Assembly (NCBI GenBank): GCA_041563315.1
Contig: JBFFNE010000052.1
Span: 1 to 19,958, forward strand
DNA: 19,958 nt
Direction: 5' to 3'
From: JBFEYJ01 sp041563315
GTDB lineage: Bacteria; Pseudomonadota; Gammaproteobacteria; Thiohalomonadales; Thiohalomonadaceae
Part shown: one piece after another, positions 1 through 6,845 of the stretch
Numbering within the stretch: the stretch's first letter is position 1
How the letters are laid out: every line of letters starts with the position of its first letter
Made by a program: the position numbers and the translations under genes
The notes under the pieces: generated by a model
The model's database searches: none
Told to the model about the DNA's origin: nothing
Seen by the model: the letters and a program-made list of their open reading frames with translations, nothing else

Positions 1-10
1 CTTACGGTTT

Positions 11-26
11 TGTGCGCTAATGCACA
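11..26. promoter_or_regulatory. Candidate NifA upstream activator site (TGT-N10-ACA)
   Basis: The sequence TGTGCGCTAATGCACA fits the NifA consensus TGT-N10-ACA and has a longer dyad, TGTGC-N6-GCACA. A second such site lies 95 bp to the right, about nine helical turns away. No sigma-54 promoter was found between these sites and the small gene at 291, so the target could also be a gene left of the window. The core motif alone is expected a few times in 20 kb by chance; the longer dyad and the pairing raise confidence. Another dimeric regulator is possible. Confidence 0.45.
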
Positions 27-105
27 CTATTTGAAACGGGTGGGAAAGGCCGTGTGTTATCAGTTTGTGTGACGCAAATGTTGCGCTTCATACGTGCAAT
101 TAATT

Positions 106-121
106 TGTGTGCCAGCGCACA
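106..121. promoter_or_regulatory. Candidate NifA upstream activator site (TGT-N10-ACA)
   Basis: TGTGTGCCAGCGCACA fits TGT-N10-ACA and lies in the dyad GTGTGC-N4-GCACAC (107-122). It shares the half-site TGTGC/GCACA family with the site at 11-26. It is about 170 bp upstream of the small gene at 291, a normal distance for an enhancer. No convincing -24/-12 element follows: around 115-130 a TTGCC is present but the GG at the right spacing is missing. Confidence 0.45.
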
Positions 122-290
122 CTTTTTGCCTGCCTTATTAAGCATTTTAAATTAAGTGAAGGCTTTTAATGAAAACTGTCTACCAGTTCCTCCTGATTTT
201 GGTGATGGTTAACAGAAATATTGAAATATGAATATAGACTCTATAATCAACAAGAGCGAAAAACCTCATATGTCCATGGAGGAAAAAAGA

Positions 291-533
291 ATGAACAAAA
301 ATGAAGAGCTTTACGTTACCAATGCAGCCACTAAAACTATGGCTGAATCCACAAACGTAACACCCCCGGAGGTAACAGAGATGGAAAACAATACTGCACA
401 CAAGAAAGCTGCCGGTAAACCTTCACAAATCACCATGGCATTGCGCGACGGTTTGATTGCACTGGCCGGATTAGGTGTTGCCGCAGGTGGTGTCATGAAC
501 CAAGAGATCACCATGTGGTGGGTAGGCGCCTAA
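291..533 (+). CDS. Small hypothetical protein with one C-terminal membrane segment
   Basis: I do not recognise this protein. It has 80 residues from the ATG at 291, chosen because GGAGG lies at 278-282 with 8 nt spacing; the frame stays open upstream to 228. A second in-frame ATG at 381 has an equally good GGAGG (368-372), which would give a 50-residue form. The N-terminal part is polar and rich in Asn, Thr and Glu, then a short basic stretch (HKKAAGK) precedes a hydrophobic Ala/Gly/Leu-rich helix and the tail VMNQEITMWWVGA. It could be a single-pass membrane peptide; a Gly-Gly before the last 13 residues also recalls leader peptides, but no export genes are near. Upstream NifA-like sites hint at nif co-regulation. 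Whether one or both starts are used is open. Confidence 0.5.
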   Translation: MNKNEELYVTNAATKTMAESTNVTPPEVTEMENNTAHKKAAGKPSQITMALRDGLIALAGLGVAAGGVMNQEITMWWVGA

Positions 534-660
534 CCCTCTAAAAAGAGATGCGAGGCTGTCTGAGCATCTTAACCTGATAATGCAGGCATGGATTTATAAC
601 AACTCAGTGGCTTCTTGCTTTTTCAATAGTACGCTTTAATCAAAACGTTGGTTCTTCTTA

Positions 661-711
661 ATCCGGGTCAGAGAAAACATCATATACATGATGGCTTTCT
701 CTGACCCGGAT
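661..711. repeat. 51-bp inverted repeat (hairpin)
   Basis: The perfect 16-bp arms are ATCCGGGTCAGAGAAA (661-676) and its reverse complement (696-711). Inside, CATCAT (678-683) can pair with ATGATG (688-693) around ATAC, so almost the whole 51 nt folds. No T-run follows on the plus strand, so a classic intrinsic terminator is not clear. It may be a bidirectional terminator or a small palindromic repeat unit. Confidence 0.7.
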
Positions 712-1164
712 ATCTTTCATGCTCACCAGTAAAACTGCAGTCTCGCGCAAGCCGACATGCTCTTTCACGCAAACTCTATATCTTTATCACTGTTGCTGAA
801 ATCGTTGCCGTAGTCTGCTGATAGTCGCATGTTTATGAAATGTGGCACTTGCGTTGGTTGTCAGTGAGTGGATATAGGGACGGGTACAAACCAACCCAAA
901 ATTACTGTGCTTGCCGATAGGTGTTAATAATGGACTTAAAATGACTTATTTTCTCTCCGCAAACGGCTTTTTTGTCCATTTTTTCCTTGTTACACATGCG
1001 CTTGCTAATTTTGCGATAGTTTCTGAATTCAGTCAGCCTACGGCTGTTACATGCCAGAGCGAGTAACTTTATGGTTACATTATGTCACTTAATGACAAAT
1101 TGATGGGCGTCAGGTCTTGCATCGAGCATTGAAGAAGGGGAATATTCAGGATAAGCGAATAGTC

Positions 1165-1196
1165 AGAAACCATCTTGGGGAGAAACCATCTTGGGG
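1165..1196. repeat. Tandem duplication of a 16-mer
   Basis: AGAAACCATCTTGGGG occurs twice head-to-tail (1165-1180, 1181-1196). The second copy runs into the GGGGACACCC inverted-repeat end of the transposase remnant, so the duplication sits exactly at the element's left edge. Confidence 0.75.
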
Positions 1197-2532
1197 ACAC
1201 CCATAATTTAACTTGACTTCATAATGCGCCCGAATACACTGAACTCAAGCCGTTCCACGTTTTCAAGGAGGAAAACCAATGACCCGCGCCAGAAACCAGC
1301 TTATCTCACCTGAAACCACCCCCTACTATCATTGCATCAGCCGATGCGTGCGCCGCGCCTTTCTTTGCGGCGAAGATTCACTCACTGGCAATAATTACGA
1401 GCATCGTAAAGGTTGGGTCATCGAGCGGCTACGTGAACTGGCCGATGTCTTCGTCATCGATATCTGCGCCTATGCCATCATGTCAAATCACTACCACCTG
1501 GTACTGCGCATTAATCTGGACAAGGTCAATGAATGGACCAATCACCAGGTGATTGCGCAATGGAAAAAACTCTACAGCTTGCCCGTGCTGGTCGTGCGTT
1601 ACCTGCGAGGGGAATGCACCTGTGACGCCGAACGTATCAAGGCAGAGGAAATCATCAACATCTGGCGAGAGAGGTTGGGTGATATCTCCTGGTTCATGCG
1701 TAGCCTCAATGAAAACACCTGGCACGCAGAAGCAACGAGGAGGACAACTGCACCGGGCGATTTTGGGAAGGCCGATTCAAAAGCCAGGCACTCCTGGATG
1801 ATGCCGCGGTCCTCACCTGCATGAGCTACGTGGACCTTAATCCTCTCCGGGCCGGGATGGCAGCCACGCCAGAGGACTCTGACTTTACTTCGATTCAGCA
1901 GCGGCTCCGAGAACTGACAGTTGAAGCTCGACTCACGTCAGGCAAGACGGACGACAAGCAAATTCCCACTATCCCGTTGATGCCCCTCACGCCTCAAAGC
2001 CAGGACCCACATCCCAATGCCATCGGCTTTTCGCTAGGGGACTACCTGGAATTGGTCGATTGGGCTGGTCGGGCTGTACGTGAAGGCAAGCGCGGCGCTA
2101 TCGATAGAAACGCACCACCAATCCTGGTGCGCCTCAATCTCGACCCTTACCGTTTTGTCGAGCACCTTCAGGGCAAGGCCTCGACAGAAAGCCCAACGAT
2201 GCTAGGTAAGGCAGAAAAGCTCAAACAGGCTGCCAGAGACCTTAGCCGATGCTTCATCAAGGGGATAAGTGAGGCACAGCGTTTATATCGAAGTCCGCTA
2301 CCCACCTGAAGATAACCCAATGTCTTTTCAAAACCGAGTCACTATCCGCTGATGGTCTTGAGGAGAAGGGCTATCGTCACGGATTGGCTGCAAAGGTAGT
2401 CAATCTTGATAAACAGCAGAACTCAGCCGGTTTTCGCAATCACCCGTCCATAACCCCCAGCCCATCCACTGCAAATACCAATATGCATGCAAGATATTAG
2501 TTTTCGTTTGGTTGAAAGTATTGGGTGTCCCC
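1193..2532 (+). mobile_element. REP-associated tyrosine transposase element, decayed
   Basis: The transposase pseudogene is bracketed by GGGGACACCC (1193-1202) and its exact reverse complement GGGTGTCCCC (2523-2532). Such short GGGTGTCCCC-type motifs often flank Y1/HUH transposases of the REP-associated group. The edges are inferred from this repeat pair only; no target-site duplication is expected for this class. Confidence 0.55.
1279..2309 (+). pseudogene. Frameshifted REP-associated (Y1/HUH) transposase
   Basis: The first part starts at ATG 1279 with AAGGAGG at 1265-1271. Residues 68-75 (MSNHYHLV) carry the HUH-type His-x-His pair (His71, His73) of single-strand-acting Y1 transposases. 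The reading frame is lost near 1715-1727, just after SLNE: family-typical sequence (NCTGRFWEGRFKSQALLDD, then MSYVDLNPLRAGM) resumes in another frame and runs to the stop at 2309. A net +2 or -1 nt change explains it. Family members usually have SLNEY at the break, with Tyr probably catalytic; here the codon is AAC (Asn), so the nucleophile also seems lost. Joined, the product would be about 340 residues, normal for the family. Very likely inactive. Confidence 0.85.
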
Positions 2533-2616
2533 TTAAAGTTTCTTAAAGTTTTTGCAGGGTGTTGTAGGGGCTGAGGGTTAGAGACCCTTGGCACCCGATT
2601 AGGTGAAATGTTGCAA
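2310..2616. other. Transposase 3' flank, no supported CDS
   Basis: I see no credible gene here. The stretch contains the right inverted-repeat end of the transposase element at 2523-2532, a duplicated TTAAAGTTT, and a small hairpin-forming sequence at about 2571-2600 that may serve as a terminator for the leftward lipoprotein gene. Confidence 0.45.
2521..2540. repeat. 20-nt repeat, copy 1
   Basis: TTGGGTGTCCCCTTAAAGTT is repeated with one mismatch at 3127-3146 (TTGGATGTCCCCTTAAAGTT). Copy 1 contains the right end of the transposase element. The second copy 600 bp further suggests a second insertion or a duplicated end. Confidence 0.7.
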
Positions 2617-2844
2617 CTAATCATAAATGACTCGGTGTTTGATTTTTTTTTCAGTTAAGCATTTGCCGTATTCTTCAGTATTCGCCTTGTGGCCAGCATC
2701 TAAGCATTCAGCAACAGCATTCATATCATCCATTGATGGGCTTATACCACAAGAGCCAAACCATCTATTTCCCAGGGTATTGCAACAGCCACCAAGAAGT
2801 ATTAGAGCAGACAGTACAAGTGATATATAAATGTTCCTATTCAT
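2617..2844 (-). CDS. Small putative lipoprotein
   Basis: The start is the ATG at 2844, preceded on the minus strand by AGGTGA at 5 nt spacing; the frame is open upstream to 2889. The 75-residue product begins MNRNIYISLVLSALILLGGCC, a signal peptide with a lipobox-like LGGC, so it should be lipidated and exported. The mature part is short, Cys-containing and highly charged at the C-end (EKKIKHRVIYD). No family is recognised. It begins a few bases after the attC-like structure at 2851-2958, as gene cassettes do, and has no partner gene in the same direction. Confidence 0.55.
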   Translation of the reverse strand: MNRNIYISLVLSALILLGGCCNTLGNRWFGSCGISPSMDDMNAVAECLDAGHKANTEEYGKCLTEKKIKHRVIYD

Positions 2845-2850
2845 ATGTTC

Positions 2851-2958
2851 ACCTAACGCCAAACTAAACCGACCGCTGTAGCGATGCATGTTTTGTGCGA
2901 TTTATGCACAAAACATGCATCGCGGAAGTGGGTCGGTTTGAGTGCTTTGTGTACGCCT
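2851..2958 (-). repeat. attC-like (integron cassette) site
   Basis: Read on the minus strand, a GTTAGGT box (2851-2857) fits the attC R' consensus GTTRRRY. Inward of it lie 9-bp arms AAACCGACC/GGTCGGTTT (2866-2874 and 2931-2939) with an unpaired G at 2940, then perfect 18-bp arms (2881-2898 and 2906-2923) around a 7-nt loop. The far box (minus GTACACAAAGCACTCAA) resembles but does not match RYYYAAC. The lipoprotein ATG is 6 nt after the R' box, as in integron cassettes. No integrase is in the window. A MITE-like palindrome is the alternative. Confidence 0.45.
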
Positions 2959-2973
2959 AGTATGGGCATGAAC

Positions 2974-3086
2974 TAATGAGGTGGAAGCCCTCTGTAGGAA
3001 GGTCACCATCCTTAGCGTTTTATACCGTTATTAGATGCTAACTACTAGTGAATGGCAAGCCCCCTCTGTCAGGATAGTTGTCGTCC
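2974..3086. repeat. Imperfect direct repeat, two copies of about 40 nt
   Basis: Copy A (2974-3010) and copy B (3046-3086) share the ordered blocks GG-AAGCC-CTCTGT-AGGA-TCC with small indels. The origin is unknown; the AAGCCC plus short hairpin pattern recalls right ends of IS200/IS605-type elements, but that is a weak guess. Confidence 0.5.
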
Positions 3087-3126
3087 CGTTAGTATAGGAT
3101 TCTAAGAATCCAAGTGAGGGAAAGTG

Positions 3127-3146
3127 TTGGATGTCCCCTTAAAGTT
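3127..3146. repeat. 20-nt repeat, copy 2
   Basis: TTGGATGTCCCCTTAAAGTT is 19/20 identical to 2521-2540, which holds the right end of the transposase remnant. It may mark the edge of a larger decayed insertion beside draT. Confidence 0.65.
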
Positions 3147-3222
3147 ATTCTTTCGCTGATGAACGGCACTACACGACTGGGGTGTCTGATTCAACAAAAT
3201 ACGTCTTCTGGTTAGCGAGCTG

Positions 3223-4050
3223 TTACATCACCTGCTGACACTCGTAAACACCACCCAGGACGATGTATTCGTTTTCCGCCTTGAGGTAATGGGGAATCAG
3301 GTCGGAGTAGAAGACGATCTTGCTAAACGGCACCTCAATGCTGAAAACCTGGTCACCGAATTCCGATGCGCGTTCGATACAGCTGCTGAAAGAGTTGAGG
3401 TTGTTGAGCAGCATTAAAGGCTTGTCGTTCTTACTGTTACCCGACTGTTTGAGCTGCTCGATATCGTTGCTGCCGCGATAAAGGCTGAGGTGGGTTTCTC
3501 CCTGGCATTGACGATGCAATTCATACTGGCAATAGGTGTAAAGCAGGTCGAGTTGCGCCTCCAGGGAGTTGGTGTTGTAGAGGCCGACCGCATAGGCATG
3601 TTGATAGGCATGATAACTTTCGTCATCAGTGGAGTGGATAGGTGTTTGATGGAAGCGCGGAATGAGGCCAAAGCGCGATTCTACCCACCCCTTGAGTACC
3701 GCTGCATCCCTTCCTTCGGCATCGAAGGCCCAGCCCCGTAACAGTCTCAGGTAATCCGCTTTGCTGCGATCACATTTACTCGCTTCGGTGAGCCCCACCT
3801 CATTCGGCGCATGCAGACGAAAATGCACCGTCATGTAATCAATGAACTGTTGTGCCCGATTGCCTGAGTCGTTGATTGCATCAAGCCGGTACATCAGATC
3901 ATGGTGCAGCGCATCAACACCATCAATCAACAAGCACGTTGGATGTTGTTGAAAGGTCAGGCTGCCAAGGATTACCGCAGGGAGATTACAGCGGTTAATC
4001 GGCAGGTAAGCCTGGCGGGGCAGGGTGGCATGATCCTGATGTTGTCTCAT
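3223..4050 (-). CDS. draT: NAD+--dinitrogenase-reductase ADP-ribosyltransferase
   Basis: DraT switches nitrogenase off by transferring ADP-ribose from NAD+ to an arginine of NifH when ammonium or darkness/energy loss is sensed. The protein shows family hallmarks: LPINRCNLPAVILGS near the N-terminus, FIDYMTVHF, and RLLRGWAFDAEGRDAAVLKGWVESRFGL-type sequence in the middle. From the ATG at 4050 it has 275 residues, normal for DraT, and only a short leader before LPINRCN. The frame extends to a TTG at 4098, but that start has no good RBS. The gene is divergent from nifH, as draTG is from nifHDK in Rhodospirillum rubrum. No draG follows; the downstream DNA is repeat-rich. The target Arg101 is intact in the neighbouring NifH. 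With the 4050 start, the NifA site at 4057-4072 lies directly upstream and could act both ways. Confidence 0.9.
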   Translation of the reverse strand: MRQHQDHATLPRQAYLPINRCNLPAVILGSLTFQQHPTCLLIDGVDALHHDLMYRLDAINDSGNRAQQFIDYMTVHFRLHAPNEVGLTEASKCDRSKADYLRLLRGWAFDAEGRDAAVLKGWVESRFGLIPRFHQTPIHSTDDESYHAYQHAYAVGLYNTNSLEAQLDLLYTYCQYELHRQCQGETHLSLYRGSNDIEQLKQSGNSKNDKPLMLLNNLNSFSSCIERASEFGDQVFSIEVPFSKIVFYSDLIPHYLKAENEYIVLGGVYECQQVM

Positions 4051-4056
4051 GTTCTT

Positions 4057-4072
4057 TGTCGTTATCCATACA
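4057..4072. promoter_or_regulatory. NifA upstream activator site for nifH
   Basis: TGTCGTTATCCATACA matches TGT-N10-ACA exactly. It lies about 106 bp upstream of the -24 element at 4171, the usual enhancer distance for NifA acting with IHF-bent DNA. A near match (TGT-N10-ACC) occurs at 4086-4101. Confidence 0.8.
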
Positions 4073-4168
4073 GCTGCTGCGGGTTTGTCGTAGATCAAAC
4101 CTTACACTCTCGTGCCGAAAATAATAATAAATACAATATCTTCAATAGGTTATGAAGTTATTTTCTGG

Positions 4169-4185
4169 TTGGCACACTCCTTGCG
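4169..4185 (+). promoter_or_regulatory. Sigma-54 (-24/-12) promoter of nifH
   Basis: TTGGCACACTCCTTGCG has the GG (4171-4172) and GC (4183-4184) exactly 10 nt apart and matches TTGGCAC-N5-TTGC. Transcription should start about 4195-4197. The in-frame ATG at 4195 therefore lies at the transcript end and cannot be the nifH start. AT-rich DNA between the NifA site and this promoter (4120-4165) could bind IHF. Confidence 0.93.
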
Positions 4186-4233
4186 CTAGAGACCATGACA
4201 TTGGTCAACACCCCAACGCAAGGAGAAAATACC

Positions 4234-5127
4234 ATGGCTTTACGTCAATGTGCGATTTACGGCAAGGGTGGAATTGGTAAGTCCACCACCACTCAGAATC
4301 TCGTCGCCGCTCTCTCTGAGGCCGGCAAAAAGGTCATGATCGTCGGTTGCGATCCTAAGGCTGACTCCACCCGTCTGATCCTTCACTCCAAGGCCCAGAC
4401 TACTGTTATGCATCTTGCTGCCGAAGCCGGTACCGTCGAGGACCTGGAGCTGGAAGATGTACTGTCCGTCGGTTACGGCGACATCAAGTGCGTCGAGTCT
4501 GGTGGCCCTGAGCCGGGTGTAGGTTGCGCCGGTCGTGGCGTCATCACCGCCATCAACTTCCTGGAAGAGGAAGGCGCCTACGACGAGGACCTCGACTTTG
4601 TTTTCTACGACGTTCTCGGGGACGTGGTATGCGGCGGCTTTGCCATGCCCATCCGTGAAAATAAGGCCCAGGAGATCTACATCGTGGTTTCCGGTGAAAT
4701 GATGGCCATGTACGCGGCGAATAACATCGCCAAGGGTATCGTGAAATATGCCAGTTCCGGTGGTGTTCGCCTCGCAGGCCTGATCTGCAACAGCCGCAAC
4801 ACCGCTCGCGAAGATGAGCTGATCGATGAGCTGGCTCGTCAACTCGGCACCCAGATGATTCACTTTATCCCGCGTGATAATGAAGTGCAGCGTGCCGAAA
4901 TTCGCCGCATGACTGTCATCGAGTACAACCCGAAGGCCAAGCAGGCCGATGAGTATCGTACCCTCGCCCAGAAGGTAATCGACAACAAAAAATTTGTGAT
5001 CCCCACCCCATTGACCATGGATGAGCTGGAAGAGGTGATGATGAGTTTCGGTATCCTCGAAGAGGAAGACGAGTCCATCGTGGGTAAGACCGCTGAAGAG
5101 CTGGCCGCTGAGGCTGTCGGCAGCTGA
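4234..5127 (+). CDS. nifH: Nitrogenase iron protein (dinitrogenase reductase)
   Basis: NifH hydrolyses MgATP and passes electrons to NifDK; it also serves in P-cluster and FeMo-co assembly. The 297-residue protein has the P-loop GKGGIGKS (residues 10-17), the two [4Fe-4S] ligands Cys98 (GVGCAGRG) and Cys133 (DVVCGGF), and Arg101, the residue ADP-ribosylated by DraT. The start at 4234 follows AGGAG (4221-4225) at 8 nt and gives MALRQCAIYGKGG, as in other NifH proteins. It is the first gene after the sigma-54 promoter. It resembles the Mo-type NifH of proteobacteria rather than VnfH/AnfH, and the modEABC genes downstream support that. Confidence 0.99.
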   Translation: MALRQCAIYGKGGIGKSTTTQNLVAALSEAGKKVMIVGCDPKADSTRLILHSKAQTTVMHLAAEAGTVEDLELEDVLSVGYGDIKCVESGGPEPGVGCAGRGVITAINFLEEEGAYDEDLDFVFYDVLGDVVCGGFAMPIRENKAQEIYIVVSGEMMAMYAANNIAKGIVKYASSGGVRLAGLICNSRNTAREDELIDELARQLGTQMIHFIPRDNEVQRAEIRRMTVIEYNPKAKQADEYRTLAQKVIDNKKFVIPTPLTMDELEEVMMSFGILEEEDESIVGKTAEELAAEAVGS

Positions 5128-5322
5128 GTGGATAGGGCCACAGGGGTTGGAGAGCATTGGCGTATGTCGCTGTTCTCCGTCTCCCGGCCATCATATCAGC
5201 GGTTAAAAGCAGTTGAGTAAACGATAGGTCCAGGGAATTTGATTCAAAGTTTTCTGTGACCCTGTGGCAATGATTTCTCTATACGTCCACCGGATTAGGT
5301 GGCGATAACAGGAGATAACACA
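5128..5322. other. nifH-nifD intergenic spacer
   Basis: This spacer has 195 nt without a gene. A weak stem GGAGA (5149-5153) / TCTCC (5174-5178) follows nifH and could protect the nifH message 3' end, as expected where NifH is made in excess of NifDK. No separate sigma-54 promoter or NifA site was found, so nifD is probably read from the nifH promoter. Confidence 0.4.
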
Positions 5323-6789
5323 ATGGCAATAATGACGCGTGAAGAGACTGAGGCGCTTATTCAGGAAGTGCTCGAGGTTTATCCGGAAGATGCGAAAAAG
5401 GAACGTGCAGCGCACCTCGCGGTGAACGATCCGAATGCCGATAAATCCAGTAAGTGCGTTACGTCCAACAAAAAGTCCCTACCTGGGACCATGACCATTC
5501 GTGGTTGTGCTTATGCCGGTTCAAAGGGTGTGGTATGGGGTCCAATCAAGGACATGATCCATATCTCCCACGGTCCGGTTGGCTGCGGCCAGTACTCTCG
5601 CGCAGGCCGCCGTAACTACTACGTCGGAACCACCGGAGTGAACACCTTCGGCACCATGAACTTCACCTCCGATTTCCAGGAGAAGGACATTGTGTTCGGT
5701 GGCGACAAGAAGCTGGGCAAATTGATCGAAGAGGTCGAAGTCCTGTTTCCGCTGAACAAGGGTATCTCCGTTCAGTCCGAGTGTCCTGTCGGTCTTATCG
5801 GTGATGACATCGAGGCGGTCTCAAAAAAGGCCGCTGCTGAGCTGAACAAACCGGTTGTACCGGTTCGTTGTGAAGGCTTTCGCGGCGTCTCCCAGTCACT
5901 CGGTCACCACATTGCCAACGACGCCATTCGCGACCACATGCTGGACAAGGATGTAAAAGAGGGCGGGCCGTATGATGTGGCTGTTATCGGCGATTACAAC
6001 ATCGGCGGTGATGCCTGGGCCTCCCGTACCATTCTCGAGGAGATGGGGCTGAACGTTGTCGCTCAGTGGTCTGGCGATGGTACCGTGGCGGAGATGCAGA
6101 ACACGCCGAGTGTGAAGCTGAACCTCCTGCACTGTTACCGTTCGATGAACTACATCTCCCGTCACATGGAAGAGAAATTCGGGATTCCGTGGTTGGAGTA
6201 TAACTTCTTCGGTCCGACCAAGATCGAAGAGTCACTGCGCAAAATTGCCGCTCACTTTGACGAGACCATCCAGGCCAAGGCAGAGGAAGTTATCGCCAAA
6301 TACAAGCCGCTGATGCAGGCGGTTATTGATAAGTATAAGCCGCGTCTTGAAGGTAAGCGGGTCATGTTGTACGTCGGTGGTCTGCGTCCGCGTCACGTTA
6401 TCGGGGCTTACGAGGATCTCGGTATGGAAGTGGTTGGTACCGGGTACGAGTTTGGCCATAACGACGACTATGATCGCACCACTAAAGAGATGGGCAACGC
6501 GACCCTGATCTATGACGATGTGACCGGTTACGAGTTCGAGGAGTTCGTTAAGAAAATCAAGCCTGATCTCATCGGCTCGGGGATCAAGGAAAAGTACATC
6601 TTCCAGAAGATGGGTGTTCCTTTCCGTCAGATGCACAGCTGGGATTATTCCGGTCCCTACCATGGCTACGACGGCTTCGCCATCTTCGCCCGCGATATGG
6701 ATATGACCCTCAACAACCCCTGCTGGGGCAAGTTGAAGGCGCCGTGGAAGAAGGATGCTGCCAGTGAAGCGGATAGTGCAGCTGCGTAA
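5323..6789 (+). CDS. nifD: Nitrogenase MoFe protein alpha chain
   Basis: NifD holds the FeMo-cofactor and half of the P-cluster in the alpha2beta2 MoFe protein. It has 488 residues. P-cluster ligands are Cys62 (IRGCAYAG), Cys88 (GPVGCGQY) and Cys154 (QSECPVG); FeMo-co ligands are Cys271 (LLHCYRS) and His438 (RQMHSWDYSG), equivalent to Cys275 and His442 in A. vinelandii. The 4-residue offset comes from a shorter loop near residues 206-216. The ATG at 5323 is preceded by AGGAG (5310-5314) at 8 nt; an ATG at 5332 (MTREETEAL) is an alternative, and the frame is open to a GTG at 5299. All essential residues are present, so it should be functional. Confidence 0.98.
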   Translation: MAIMTREETEALIQEVLEVYPEDAKKERAAHLAVNDPNADKSSKCVTSNKKSLPGTMTIRGCAYAGSKGVVWGPIKDMIHISHGPVGCGQYSRAGRRNYYVGTTGVNTFGTMNFTSDFQEKDIVFGGDKKLGKLIEEVEVLFPLNKGISVQSECPVGLIGDDIEAVSKKAAAELNKPVVPVRCEGFRGVSQSLGHHIANDAIRDHMLDKDVKEGGPYDVAVIGDYNIGGDAWASRTILEEMGLNVVAQWSGDGTVAEMQNTPSVKLNLLHCYRSMNYISRHMEEKFGIPWLEYNFFGPTKIEESLRKIAAHFDETIQAKAEEVIAKYKPLMQAVIDKYKPRLEGKRVMLYVGGLRPRHVIGAYEDLGMEVVGTGYEFGHNDDYDRTTKEMGNATLIYDDVTGYEFEEFVKKIKPDLIGSGIKEKYIFQKMGVPFRQMHSWDYSGPYHGYDGFAIFARDMDMTLNNPCWGKLKAPWKKDAASEADSAAA

Positions 6790-6845
6790 CCGTTAGTCAT
6801 CGATCACGGTGCCCGGCAGCGTGACCATTTGATGATGTTTATTAG

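Larger units (their letters stand above)
534..1278. other. Gene-poor stretch, no supported CDS
   Basis: I see no plausible gene on either strand in this 745-bp stretch. It holds a weak hairpin just after the small gene (AGATGC at 545-550 with GCATCT at 563-568), the long hairpin at 661-711, a GTTACAT motif twice (1046-1052, 1074-1080) with GTAAC between (1062-1066), and the tandem 16-mers that lead into the transposase remnant. The base composition is AT-richer than in the nif genes. Confidence 0.5.
2845..3222. other. Repeat-rich stretch between lipoprotein gene and draT
   Basis: No gene is supported in these 378 bp. They hold the attC-like structure (2851-2958), an imperfect ~40-nt direct repeat (2974-3010 and 3046-3086), a 15-nt palindrome GGATTCTAAGAATCC (3097-3111) and the second copy of the 20-nt repeat (3127-3146). 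draG, often next to draT, is not here. Confidence 0.6.

Noticed and set aside
96..114. Possible minus-strand sigma-54 promoter (TGGCACACAAATTAATTGC)
   Set aside because: GG and GC are 14 nt apart instead of 10, so the -24/-12 spacing is wrong.
2571..2616. Second attC site after the lipoprotein gene
   Set aside because: An ACCTAAT sequence is present, but there is no matching GTTRRRY box or paired arms before the transposase end.
2400..2624. 74-residue minus-strand frame after the transposase remnant
   Set aside because: It spans the element's inverted-repeat end, has no good RBS and no recognisable sequence.
4195..4233. Upstream in-frame ATG for nifH
   Set aside because: It coincides with the expected sigma-54 transcription start, lacks an RBS, and gives an N-terminal extension absent from NifH proteins.
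4240..5157. Long open frame opposite nifH (minus strand)
   Set aside because: It mirrors the codon bias of nifH; the plus-strand protein has every NifH hallmark and the antisense frame matches nothing recognisable.
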